Below are positions 54,502 through 62,182 of a stretch of DNA of 64,000 nt, in pieces. The stretch lies in contig NZ_PGVF01000001.1 of the NCBI RefSeq assembly GCF_002860285.1, positions 372,001 through 436,000 on the forward strand. Reading direction: 5' to 3'. The translations under genes were made by a program, and so were the position numbers. The DNA comes from Bacillus sp. M6-12 (GTDB lineage: Bacteria; Bacillota; Bacilli; Bacillales; DSM-1321). The notes beneath the pieces are model-generated. The model saw nothing but the letters and a program-made list of their open reading frames with translations, was not told where the DNA came from and searched no databases. How positions within the stretch are numbered: position 1 is the first letter of the stretch; the number at the start of each line of letters is the position of its first letter.

Positions 54502-54987
54502 ATGAATAAGGCATACAAGGCAGAACTTTATAGAGGGAAAGTAAAAAAGACTGATAATCAGAAGAAAAAGCATGTCACTCAAATGACAAAAGAAGAAATT
54601 GCTTATTTAAAGAAGGAAATCAAAATGTTTCCTACTTGGAAAGCAAAAGCATCTAAACATTTGAAAAAGAAATGTGTTTCATTAGACCTTGACGATGTTC
54701 AAGATACACTTTTAGCACGTAATATAGAGGATTTTATTGTGGAATACAATGAAACACTTAATGCTTCTGGTCAAATGGAGAGAAGAATCTTAATTCGTGT
54801 AGAAAGACCAAAAATGGTTCGCTTCAAAACACGTAAAAAGAAAATCGTAGAAGCAATGGCACATTTATGTTTCGTTGTTTCATTAGATACTTGGGAGATT
54901 GTCACTGCTTATTGGAACAAGGAATCTGACGAACACGCACAATTGGATTGGAGACGTTACAGTAAGCACTTACGAATCGTTAAGTAA
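54502..54987 (+). CDS. basic hypothetical protein, 161 aa
   Basis: Lysine-rich N-terminus (KAYKAELYRGKVKKTDNQKK), then MTKEEIAYLKKEIK and a C-terminal alpha/beta part (RILIRVERPKMVRFKT, LCFVVSLDTWEIVTAYWN, DWRRYSKHLRIVK) whose layout recalls RelE-like RNases, though no catalytic set is certain. GGGGGAAAC precedes the ATG. It has a ~140-nt leader under a double operator. Confidence 0.7.
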   Translation: MNKAYKAELYRGKVKKTDNQKKKHVTQMTKEEIAYLKKEIKMFPTWKAKASKHLKKKCVSLDLDDVQDTLLARNIEDFIVEYNETLNASGQMERRILIRVERPKMVRFKTRKKKIVEAMAHLCFVVSLDTWEIVTAYWNKESDEHAQLDWRRYSKHLRIVK

Positions 54988-54990
54988 TAA

Positions 54991-55015
54991 AGAGGGCAAA
55001 TGCCCTCTCTTTTTT
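54991..55015 (+). terminator. Rho-independent terminator
   Basis: AGAGGGC pairs with GCCCTCT around AAAT, followed by Ts. Confidence 0.85.
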
Positions 55016-55164
55016 ATTATTAGAACATATTCATCCATTAAGAAAAATAGAGACCTTTCTTTATAGGACTGAAAAATTAAAGGATTTACATAAACACAAT
55101 AAAAAGGAGTGGTTTGTCATTCCCCCTCCCTTTTTCTAATCTTGTTACGAAAAACATTATTTGC

Positions 55165-55440
55165 TTACATATAAGATTGTTTGTTTAAGATTTTATCCAG
55201 TAACTCTACACTTACACTGATGTTTTTACAGCCACACTCTTTAGCATCTTTCACATCTTCTTTAAGAAGTATGTATTCTTTAATCTCTTGAACAGTTTTA
55301 AATCCCTCTTCGCTACAATATTCACAAGTATATACTTGTTGTACTTCTTTGTTCGTAACAGGGCAATCATCGTTTCCATATTTACAACCATGAATAATAC
55401 AGCAATGGTGGGCGTGTACGCCATGTTTACTCTTTTCCAT
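55165..55440 (-). CDS. Cys/His-rich small protein, 91 aa
   Basis: ATG 55440 has AAGGAG five bases upstream. HHCCIIHGCKYGNDDC near the N-terminus, YTCEYCSE in the middle and ECGC later give about nine cysteines plus histidines, a likely zinc- or metal-binding protein. Starts two bases after the 55443 stop, so the two are coupled. Confidence 0.7.
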   Translation of the reverse strand: MEKSKHGVHAHHCCIIHGCKYGNDDCPVTNKEVQQVYTCEYCSEEGFKTVQEIKEYILLKEDVKDAKECGCKNISVSVELLDKILNKQSYM

Positions 55441-55442
55441 TA

Positions 55443-55718
55443 TTACTCCTTCTCTTCCTCTTTCCAATATTCATTGTTAAAATGTTTTATTCCCATTTCC
55501 TTCAATGCTTGTAGTTTTTCAATCATTTCATCTATATCACAAATATGAATATAGTCTGTATTTTCACCTGTTTCATCTTCACTTGGCTTCACACCATTTG
55601 AACCCATTCGATAATCAATGCACCCATCCCATTTAAGTGTTACTTCGTCTGTCCCATAGGCTTCATCTTCTACGACTATATTTCGAGACCCTTCATACTC
55701 TTTTACCTTTTTAAACAT
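55443..55718 (-). CDS. acidic hypothetical protein, 91 aa
   Basis: ATG 55718 follows AAGGAGTACG. Mixed fold with KWDGCIDYRMGSNG and a helical C-terminus. Not recognised. Confidence 0.65.
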   Translation of the reverse strand: MFKKVKEYEGSRNIVVEDEAYGTDEVTLKWDGCIDYRMGSNGVKPSEDETGENTDYIHICDIDEMIEKLQALKEMGIKHFNNEYWKEEEKE

Positions 55719-55745
55719 TAGAGCGTACTCCTTACTATTTATTAT

Positions 55746-55976
55746 TTATTCTGCTACCTTCAAAGACCATGCAATACCATAATCTTCACCACTTGTTGAC
55801 CAATCTTTTAACAAGGCTTTTATCCGTACTTTTACATAAGCTACCCATTTCTTTCCTGAATAAGTTTCTGTATATACAAGAGAGTCTTTGAAGGGAAAAA
55901 GAGCATATACTTCCATTTTCCAAGTACCTACAGTGTTCAAGTCTTTTGGCATATCTTTAAAAAATCGTTTCATCAT
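55746..55976 (-). CDS. hypothetical protein, 76 aa
   Basis: ATG 55976 has AGGGG nine bases upstream; ATG 55982 is three bases from it. Strand-rich (WKMEVYALFPF, KWVAYVKVRIKAL). Not recognised. Confidence 0.6.
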   Translation of the reverse strand: MMKRFFKDMPKDLNTVGTWKMEVYALFPFKDSLVYTETYSGKKWVAYVKVRIKALLKDWSTSGEDYGIAWSLKVAE

Positions 55977-56010
55977 ATTCATTTTCCCCTTTCAAGAATC
56001 CCTCTCTATT

Positions 56011-56361
56011 TTAAAGAACTCCGTCTTTTACATAAATAGAATATTGTTCCCATGTCAGTCCAAGAAATTCGTGTAATTCTTTATCCGAATCCCCATTGTG
56101 CCACTCTTCGATATAGTCATCAATTTTTTCAAGGTGAATTCCACCTGATTTGTATAGGGAATAAAAAGTCTGTTCGGATTTTATCCCTGCTACTTCTTTT
56201 AGTTCATTAGCAATACGTTCATCCGTATAATCTACATAACCAAGGGCATGTGATAGAATTTTTGATAATTGCTCCTGGCTTAACGCTGATAATTTAACAC
56301 CTAATCCTGTTTCTAAAGCATCTACATTATAACTTTCTACTACCACTTCTACTCGTTTCAT
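56011..56361 (-). CDS. hypothetical protein, 116 aa
   Basis: ATG 56361 follows AAAGGAGAG. A strand at the start (KRVEVVVESYNVDAL), then helices (SQEQLSKILSHALGYVD) and an acidic end. Operon with 56380. Not recognised. Confidence 0.65.
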   Translation of the reverse strand: MKRVEVVVESYNVDALETGLGVKLSALSQEQLSKILSHALGYVDYTDERIANELKEVAGIKSEQTFYSLYKSGGIHLEKIDDYIEEWHNGDSDKELHEFLGLTWEQYSIYVKDGVL

Positions 56362-56379
56362 ACGTTTCTTCTCTCCTTT

Positions 56380-56946
56380 TTATCCTTCTAATTCTTCATT
56401 TATCTTTTTGAAACTATCATTTGCATAAATATATCTTGGTTTATGGTTACTTTTTGTACCATCTTTCTTCAATGGGACAAACATAGGGTTTCTTCCGATA
56501 AATCCTTCTGGAATCACAATAACGCCTTTTTTACCGTCTTCAAATTCAATGACATTTCCTACTTCTAATTCTTTTCTTGCTAAAGAGCGGAGATAGTACA
56601 GTAACTCTTTGTTTTTACAAGATAATAGCTTTTCTACATAAGCGACCATTTCTTCTTCATTGAAAAGAACTTCGTGTTGCGGAAACACCTTGTCTCCACT
56701 ATCTTCAATAACATATTTCTCACCGTAAAAGACGACTGGTATATTCAACATCGTTTCTACTTTAAATTCTTTTCGGATTTTTAAGATAATCCCTGTAATC
56801 AAAGGATGATGAATGACAATTTGCTCATTATCTCCTAATTCTTTTAAATCATGAGCAGTTATAACTTGTTTATGTATCGGTGTAGGATTATGGGCTTTTT
56901 CAATCTGATTCTTAACCTTTTCCATTCCTTCATTGAGTTCTCTCAT
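56380..56946 (-). CDS. hypothetical protein, 188 aa
   Basis: ATG 56946 follows AAAGGGGA; upstream lies TATAAT with a CAGG/CCTG leader stem. Beta-rich, with LGDNEQIVIHHPLITGIILK and FEDGKKGVIVIPEGFIGRNP. Not recognised. Confidence 0.65.
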   Translation of the reverse strand: MRELNEGMEKVKNQIEKAHNPTPIHKQVITAHDLKELGDNEQIVIHHPLITGIILKIRKEFKVETMLNIPVVFYGEKYVIEDSGDKVFPQHEVLFNEEEMVAYVEKLLSCKNKELLYYLRSLARKELEVGNVIEFEDGKKGVIVIPEGFIGRNPMFVPLKKDGTKSNHKPRYIYANDSFKKINEELEG

Positions 56947-57100
56947 TATCTCTTTCCCCTTTTATAACAGGATTTCTTTCCCTGCTTTTATTATACTTCA
57001 TTATACTTAATTTGTAAATTATTTTTTACAAAAAAATATAATATTGAACGCTTTCTCTTTTTGATTTACACTAACTATATCAAAGAAAAGAGGTTTTGTT

Positions 57101-57820
57101 ATGGATGATTTTCAGGTATCTCACCAAAAACTTTCTATCGAAGAACAAGTTAGCCATGTTATAAAAACGGTTAAAGATAGATGGTTACATTCGTATCCAT
57201 ATAGTACCGAAAATGCAATAGAGTTTGTTTCTAAACACCCTGAAAAGCTACTAAACAAAGAAATGTTTCGTGTACATGCCTTATATCTCAACATGCTCTT
57301 CCGCTCCCTTACAAAAAAGGACAGTCTCATAAAAAATGAAGAGGTTTTGAACGAAGTCGCTCATTGGGATAATAAAGGTGGTCTTTGTATCTATTTATCG
57401 GTTCTTATGTATTCTCTCTTATTAGAGGATAAAGTGGCTAATCGGAACGAATTGCGATATATCCAAGGCTTTACGACTTATCAATCTCAAAATCCTTTTT
57501 GGAAATTGGTTTCTTCAGATACAACCATGTTAAATTTCCACGCTTGGCTTTCTTACAAGGATAGTGTATTGGATTTCAGCATAGGTCAAGAAAGAGAAAA
57601 TATCCAGCTTGGAGAGAAAGATTATCTCGTTGGAGATATACCAGAAGGTATGAAAATGGTTGGCTTTAAGGAAAATCACAAAACGGTACAAAAATATGTA
57701 AAAATGTTCGCTGATTATCGAAAAATGAACGAAAAAGAATGGGTTTTGGAACATAAATTGCAGGGTCTAACATGTATGGTCGATTCTTTAGAATATATAT
57801 CAAAACAAAAAGAGGGCTAA
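57101..57820 (+). CDS. papain/transglutaminase-like Cys-His-Asp protein, 239 aa
   Basis: DNKGGLCIYLSVLMYSLL (Cys at about residue 92), NFHAWLSYKDSVLDFSIG (His at ~148, Asp at ~158) are spaced like the triad of the transglutaminase/lasso-peptide-B2/NAT clan, where GxC, HaW/HvW and D recur. The rest is helical. No signal peptide, so a cytoplasmic amidase, protease or acyltransferase is possible. AAGAGG lies just upstream of the ATG. Confidence 0.6.
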   Translation: MDDFQVSHQKLSIEEQVSHVIKTVKDRWLHSYPYSTENAIEFVSKHPEKLLNKEMFRVHALYLNMLFRSLTKKDSLIKNEEVLNEVAHWDNKGGLCIYLSVLMYSLLLEDKVANRNELRYIQGFTTYQSQNPFWKLVSSDTTMLNFHAWLSYKDSVLDFSIGQERENIQLGEKDYLVGDIPEGMKMVGFKENHKTVQKYVKMFADYRKMNEKEWVLEHKLQGLTCMVDSLEYISKQKEG

Positions 57821-57835
57821 TTAGACCCTCTTTTT
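57811..57835 (+). terminator. Rho-independent terminator overlapping the stop codon
   Basis: AGAGGG pairs with CCCTCT across the TAA at 57818-57820, followed by six Ts. Confidence 0.75.
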
Positions 57836-57853
57836 TATATAAAGAAAAAATCT

Positions 57854-58441
57854 TTATGAAATATTTTGGATGGTTTCATTTACTAAGCGTTTGTATTTCT
57901 TCTCAACACTCATGGAGGTTCTATTTATCTTCTTTGCAATCTCTTGATAATTTGTTCCTTTTTCTCTTAATTGAATGACTAATTCTTCCTCTTTTGTTGT
58001 CCAAGGTCGATAATAATTTCCTTTTATTTTCTTTTTCTTAAACCTTAACGTATCAACCCATTCAGGTTCAGGAGGAATGGAATTAGGCTCAATTTTGGTA
58101 AAATCAACACGTTCTTGATGCTCGTAAGCCCATTGCCAAAACTGTAAGCTATCTATAAAATAATAAGTCTTAATTTGTCTGGTTTTTTTCTTTGTAAATG
58201 ACAAGTCATGATTATGACACCAATTTTCAACTGTTTTTCGGTCAACCCCTAAGAGCTTTGCCAATTCACCCATTGTTAATAGTCCTGTCTGCTTTCTTGT
58301 GATAGAAATGTTTAATAGTCTCATTTGTTTTAATACGCCACCAACAGGTCTATTTAATTTTTTGGCTATGGTTTCGACTTTTAATACCCCAACATGTTCA
58401 AGTAAAAATTCATTCTCTTCACAACTCCATACATTCGCCAT
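57854..58441 (-). CDS. SANT/Myb-like and HTH DNA-binding protein, 195 aa
   Basis: Three DNA-binding units are visible: WSCEENEFLLEHVGVLKVET then IAKKLNRPVGGV (SANT-like, residues ~5-45); MGELAKLLGVDRKTVENWCH (helix-turn-helix, ~57-77); and WTTKEEELVIQLREKGTNYQ then EIAKKINRTSMSVEKKYKRL (second SANT-like, ~147-187). Such composite proteins are phage or plasmid transcription regulators. It is a candidate for the dispersed operator. ATG 58441 follows AGAAGGTGA. Confidence 0.75.
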   Translation of the reverse strand: MANVWSCEENEFLLEHVGVLKVETIAKKLNRPVGGVLKQMRLLNISITRKQTGLLTMGELAKLLGVDRKTVENWCHNHDLSFTKKKTRQIKTYYFIDSLQFWQWAYEHQERVDFTKIEPNSIPPEPEWVDTLRFKKKKIKGNYYRPWTTKEEELVIQLREKGTNYQEIAKKINRTSMSVEKKYKRLVNETIQNIS

Positions 58442-58580
58442 ATGTTCACCTTCTGTCTAATCTTTTTCTGGTTGTTGTTTATGAATGGAGATTATATAAA
58501 AAACACGAATTTTATCCTAACATAATAGTTTTTTAGAATCTATACTGAAAATATTGGTTATTTACATTCTTAAAAACAAA

Positions 58581-58610
58581 AAGAACTATCCCCTTATAAG
58601 GAATAGTTCT
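58581..58610 (-). terminator. Rho-independent terminator
   Basis: AAGAACTATCCC pairs with GGAATAGTTCT, followed by minus-strand Ts; it ends the transcript of the 58683 gene. Confidence 0.7.
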
Positions 58611-58682
58611 GTATTTATTATCTTTTACGTAATGCTATAGCTTGTTGCTTTTTCATCACCTGTATTGTCATTTTTATTAACC

Positions 58683-58883
58683 TTAGATGGCTAAATGAGT
58701 AAACGTAAAGGTTTTATCTTCTTTTGTAAAAACCTCTATCTTATCTCCTGAAAGGGCATAATCTGTATCGAATAACACATATCCTTCTTCGATTAATTCC
58801 TTTTTCTTTTCCTCATACTTTTTGTAATCTTCTTCTTTATATCCAACAACAAAATCACCTTGTACAAGACTAATGTGTGCCAT
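58683..58883 (-). CDS. hypothetical protein, 66 aa
   Basis: ATG 58883 follows AAAGGAGAG. KEEDYKKYEEKKKELIEEGY forms a helix between strand pairs. It lies 15 bases after the 58899 gene. Not recognised. Confidence 0.65.
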   Translation of the reverse strand: MAHISLVQGDFVVGYKEEDYKKYEEKKKELIEEGYVLFDTDYALSGDKIEVFTKEDKTFTFTHLAI

Positions 58884-58898
58884 ATTTATTTCTCTCCT

Positions 58899-59183
58899 TT
58901 AATATCCATATTCATATCCATCTTCACCACGTAAGACCAGCATTTTAATTAAACAACGCTTCTGCTTATCACTCACACGCTTTATTCGTGCAATGGTCTT
59001 TAAGATTTCTTTAGAAAATGCTTCAATGCTATCCTCTTCGTCTACCGATTCTTCACGAAAGCTACTAATTGCATCATTAACAACTTGTTGAGGAGAATAG
59101 ATTTTCACATATTTATCTATAGCTTCCGAAATCATATAGTTTTCAATCATCATTCCTTCATATGCATCATCAAGAGCACTCAT
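58899..59183 (-). CDS. hypothetical protein, paralogue of 47947, 94 aa
   Basis: ATG 59183 has GGGAG eight bases upstream. QQVVNDAISSFREESVDEED is the block shared with the 47947 protein, and the helical C-terminus is also shared. Function unknown; operon with 58683. Confidence 0.7.
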   Translation of the reverse strand: MSALDDAYEGMMIENYMISEAIDKYVKIYSPQQVVNDAISSFREESVDEEDSIEAFSKEILKTIARIKRVSDKQKRCLIKMLVLRGEDGYEYGY

Positions 59184-59224
59184 ATTTAACACTCCCTATG
59201 GAAAATATCTTACCTTGCTTTAAC

Positions 59225-59620
59225 TTAACTATTTTTTACATTTAAGATTAGGGTAAATGCAGATTGTAATTCAGCATCCAGCAGTTCATATATATCTATA
59301 TAACCTTCTTCTTCTACATAGTAGAATGTAGCCCCTAATTTATCCCAAAAACGATAAGCTCTTTCTTCACATAAAACAAAGCCTGTTATCTTTTCTAATG
59401 AAAAATACTCAAAAAGAAAATAAATAATTTCAGTTCCTAATCCTTTTCCTTTTTCAATGACCTCAATCATACCTAAATCCATTGTGTTGTCTTTTATATC
59501 AAACCATACATAAGCAACAGGCTTATTACTTTTCAATATCATATAGGCATCCAGATTACTTTTTTGTTCATATTCTGTATTTTCAATGTCAGTCATAAAA
59601 ACAGGTTTAATACTCAACAT
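59225..59620 (-). CDS. GNAT-family acetyltransferase, 131 aa
   Basis: VAYVWFDIKDNTMDLGMIEV followed by EKGKGLGTEIIYFLFEYF (about residues 60-77) gives the Q/RxxGxG-like acetyl-CoA loop, here E-K-G-K-G-L-G. AYRFWDKLGATFYY matches the A..fYeklGF end. The substrate is unknown. ATG 59620 has a weak GAGGC site. Confidence 0.75.
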   Translation of the reverse strand: MLSIKPVFMTDIENTEYEQKSNLDAYMILKSNKPVAYVWFDIKDNTMDLGMIEVIEKGKGLGTEIIYFLFEYFSLEKITGFVLCEERAYRFWDKLGATFYYVEEEGYIDIYELLDAELQSAFTLILNVKNS

Positions 59621-59656
59621 GATTTTAGCCTCATTTCCTATACCCCTAACTCTGGT

Positions 59657-59860
59657 TTATCCGTTTTTGATTCTCAAAAATAGCTGATACTTGACCTCAC
59701 TACTTTTTATTTGGGGATATATTTTCAATAACTCTTCTTTATTTAAATTCTTTGTTTCTTCCAAGATTTTTTTATCAAGTTCGTGCTTTTCATCTTCTAA
59801 TTTCTCAATTTTGTCGATAATCGCACCATGCCTATTAATCATTTCTTCTAACTTTTTCAC
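59657..59860 (-). CDS. coiled-coil protein, 67 aa
   Basis: GTG 59860 follows AAGGGAGTG. Nearly all charged helix (KIEKLEDEKHELDKKILEET), then YPQIKSSEVKYQLFLRIK. Not recognised. Confidence 0.65.
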   Translation of the reverse strand: MKKLEEMINRHGAIIDKIEKLEDEKHELDKKILEETKNLNKEELLKIYPQIKSSEVKYQLFLRIKNG

Positions 59861-59891
59861 TTTTTTACACTCCCTTATGTATGGGTTTTAC

Positions 59892-60113
59892 TCAACATTC
59901 TCTAATAACCACTCCATGAGGCATAAAACTCTTTTCATCCTCATAATAGACTTTGGTTTTAGCGTGTTTTCCCACTTCGCCTCTTAAAAGCTCTTCCGCT
60001 TCTTTTTCATTTCTTGCCCCAACCTTATATCGACCTAATACCGTATATCCACCATGATTGGCTTGACCTCTATGATGAACGATAAAAGTTCTTGATTTTG
60101 GTTTACTTGCCAT
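59892..60113 (-). CDS. basic hypothetical protein, 73 aa
   Basis: ATG 60113 follows AAAGGAAAGAGG. FIVHHRGQANHGGYTVLGRY and KEAEELLRGEVGKHAKTKVY give a small alpha/beta fold like a double-stranded-RNA-binding or KOW-type motif, but no firm family. Not recognised. Confidence 0.6.
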   Translation of the reverse strand: MASKPKSRTFIVHHRGQANHGGYTVLGRYKVGARNEKEAEELLRGEVGKHAKTKVYYEDEKSFMPHGVVIREC

Positions 60114-60159
60114 TGTATTTAACCTCTTTCCTTTAAAAGTTCCTTATATACAAAGAAAA

Positions 60160-60181
60160 AGCAGATTAACTCCAATCTGCT
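60160..60181 (-). terminator. Terminator hairpin overlapping the end of the ArfA-like gene
   Basis: AGCAGATT and AATCTGCT form an 8-bp stem with a 6-nt loop. The coding end (GCA GAT TGG AGT TAA) lies inside it, and five minus-strand Ts follow. Confidence 0.75.
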
Positions 60182-60366
60182 CGTTCCTTTTGTGCATTAC
60201 GCCCTTTACGTGAGTAAGAGCCTTTCCCTTTATCCGTTTTGTGAACGCCAATCCCTCTTCCAATTTCAGAAGTCGTAAACTTTCTTCCTTTCACTGGATT
60301 CAGTTGAAACGAAACTCTCATTGGGTTTGATGTTTTCAAACTCGTTGATTTCATTGTCTTTGCCAT
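60166..60366 (-). CDS. ArfA-like alternative ribosome-rescue candidate, 66 aa
   Basis: ATG 60366 follows TAGGAGGAA. The C-terminus KTDKGKGSYSRKGRNAQKER then ADWS closely parallels the KGKGSYMRKGK...W core of ArfA, which enters the empty mRNA channel of stalled ribosomes and recruits RF2. The N-terminal part (MAKTMKSTSLKTSNPMRVSF) is unlike E. coli ArfA. Its stop codon lies inside a terminator hairpin, reminiscent of arfA/brfA genes whose 3' ends are set by such structures. Function is inferred from this motif only. Confidence 0.5.
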   Translation of the reverse strand: MAKTMKSTSLKTSNPMRVSFQLNPVKGRKFTTSEIGRGIGVHKTDKGKGSYSRKGRNAQKERADWS

Positions 60367-60383
60367 ATCTGTTTCCTCCTATG

Positions 60384-60428
60384 TTATATAAAAAATATTT
60401 TCCTTTTTTCTAAAATCTCTATATTATA
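60384..60428 (-). promoter_or_regulatory. Promoter and GGA-loop leader of the ArfA-like gene
   Basis: TATAATATAGAGATTTTAG begins at 60428 on the minus strand; AAAAAA / TTTTTT arms enclose GGAAAATA, followed by TATATAACATAGGAGG. Confidence 0.5.
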
Positions 60429-60599
60429 GATTGCTTTACCTAATTTATTATTTTTCATTTTGTAAAAATAAATTTACTAAAACATTAATACATGATATAA
60501 TAAAGTTATATAAAAGTAAAGGGAAAATCTAAATAAAGATAGAAAATGAACATTTATAGCACATATGGAGATAGTGAATAAGAAAAGGAGTGAATAATC

Positions 60600-61367
60600 A
60601 TGGATAAGGTCTTTGCTATTGGCGATATACATGGAGAGAATAACCGATTTCAAAAAATGCTAACTAAATGGAATCCTGATAACCAACAATTAATCCTTCT
60701 TGGGGATTTAGTTGATAGAGGCGAAGATGCTTATGGTGTCGTTCATTTAGCCAAACAGCTTCATGACAAATATGGGGCAATCGTATTAAAAGGAAATCAC
60801 GAAGAGTTATTTTTAAGTTGGTTGGATAGTCCTTTTAGTGAAATGGATTTGTATTACCCTCAAGGTGGTAGAGAAACCCTTCGTTCTTTCTTTGGAAGCA
60901 ATATCACCTTTACTCATATGCCAGATAGTATTGCGGATATGGTAAAAACACAGTTTGTTGACGAAGTTTCTTTTTTGAAAGACCTTCCTTACTATTACGA
61001 ATGGAATAACCATGTATTTGTTCATGCTGGTGTTGATTTAATGCTTCCTAATTGGAAAGATACAGAAACAAGTGACTTCTGCTGGATACGCAGAGATTTT
61101 CATTATAAGCCTAATCATACAGGCAAAATCTTTGTTTTTGGTCATACCATTACGAATCATCTAAATCCTGGTGGTCAAAGTACAGACGTATGGATTTCTC
61201 CATGCCAATCAAAAATAGGGATTGACGGTGGGGCAGTGTTTGGTGGTCAATTACACGCTGTAGCCATAGACGGAGACCAGCATACCTTCTATTCCTTAGA
61301 TAAGGAATTGCATTTTCAACAGCACACAAAAACAATTGGTTTGGCAACTTTAAATACGAATAGATAA
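60600..61367 (+). CDS. PPP-family metallophosphatase (PrpE/lambda-phosphatase-like), 255 aa
   Basis: The motifs are in order: AIGDIHGE (residues ~6-13), LLGDLVDRG (~33-41), LKGNHEELFLSW (~62-73), VFVHAGVDL (~139-147) and FVFGHTIT (~180-187). This set fits phage-type serine/threonine phosphatases and bis(5'-nucleosyl)-tetraphosphatases such as PrpE. It could act on phosphoproteins or on Ap4A/ppGpp-like alarmones. AAAAGGAGTG precedes the ATG; TATAAT lies at about 60498. Confidence 0.85.
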   Translation: MDKVFAIGDIHGENNRFQKMLTKWNPDNQQLILLGDLVDRGEDAYGVVHLAKQLHDKYGAIVLKGNHEELFLSWLDSPFSEMDLYYPQGGRETLRSFFGSNITFTHMPDSIADMVKTQFVDEVSFLKDLPYYYEWNNHVFVHAGVDLMLPNWKDTETSDFCWIRRDFHYKPNHTGKIFVFGHTITNHLNPGGQSTDVWISPCQSKIGIDGGAVFGGQLHAVAIDGDQHTFYSLDKELHFQQHTKTIGLATLNTNR

Positions 61368-61388
61368 GAAAGGAGTTTGATAACAAAC

Positions 61389-61919
61389 ATGAATCCATTA
61401 ACGAAAACGGTATTAGGAGTAACGTCTCTCTTTAGCAAGACAAACAGTGCTTCTTCGCCTTTTGAAGTCTTACTGGAAAAAGGAACGGATGCTACGAAAC
61501 AAAAACCGTATTATACAAAGGTTACTATTCAGTACCACGATATGATTTTCAAGAAGAGAATTCAAAATCTTTTAAAAGAGAAGAAACTACTCTTGGAATA
61601 TGATTTTCAAGAGATTAATAAAGGAACATTTTTAAAGCCCAATAGAGTATTGGAGGCAAACACTTCTATTAAAGAAACTATGTTGAGTACAACAGGAGCT
61701 ATATTAGTTGAAACTTTAGTCCCCCTACCCTTACAAGGGATGACTCATTTAAGCAACGAACAAGTAATTAAACTGAAAAGAATAAATGGTCATGTTTTTT
61801 ATTTTTATAATCAAGGAAATAGAGATTCTTTTCAGGATAGCCTTTTGGAGACATTGAGCCAATTTTTGAATAAAGAATACGACAAATACACCCAAATTAA
61901 CGAACAAAGGAGTGAATAA
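61389..61919 (+). CDS. hypothetical protein, 176 aa
   Basis: ATG 61389 lies 13 bases after AAAGGAG, a long spacing; TTG 61377 is too close. Mixed alpha/beta with KVTIQYHDMIFKKRIQNLLK and GHVFYFYNQGNRD. Immediately downstream of the phosphatase and probably co-transcribed. Not recognised. Confidence 0.65.
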   Translation: MNPLTKTVLGVTSLFSKTNSASSPFEVLLEKGTDATKQKPYYTKVTIQYHDMIFKKRIQNLLKEKKLLLEYDFQEINKGTFLKPNRVLEANTSIKETMLSTTGAILVETLVPLPLQGMTHLSNEQVIKLKRINGHVFYFYNQGNRDSFQDSLLETLSQFLNKEYDKYTQINEQRSE

Positions 61920-62115
61920 GTGCTTGGAAAGAAAAACGATTCAAGAATGGGAAACGCACTTTGATACGTTTATTATGGATGGAGATGGTTTTCCACAAGG
62001 TACAGTTAAGAATGAAACACTATTTACAGAAGAAGAGTTTGTGAAAAACACTCGTATTAGTACGGTTAAAATGAGCGAAAAGCTCATAAAGGCTTGGGAG
62101 CAAAACTCCTTATAA
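61912..62115 (+). CDS. hypothetical protein, 67 aa or less
   Basis: Overlaps the previous gene by 8 bases. GTG 61912 adjoins AAAGGA; an in-frame TTG 61924 has better spacing and would give 63 residues beginning LERKTIQEWETHFD. Acidic helical C-terminus. Not recognised; third gene of the phosphatase operon. Confidence 0.6.
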   Translation: MNKCLERKTIQEWETHFDTFIMDGDGFPQGTVKNETLFTEEEFVKNTRISTVKMSEKLIKAWEQNSL

Positions 62116-62182
62116 ATTGGCAAAACTTGCGTATGATACAAAGAACTTTTTATTCAACAAAGATTAGATTGGAGGAATTATA

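Noticed and set aside
58618..58671. 17-codon frame MTIQVMKKQQAIALRKR downstream of the 58683 gene
   Set aside because: Only a weak AAGG upstream; too short to support without expression data.
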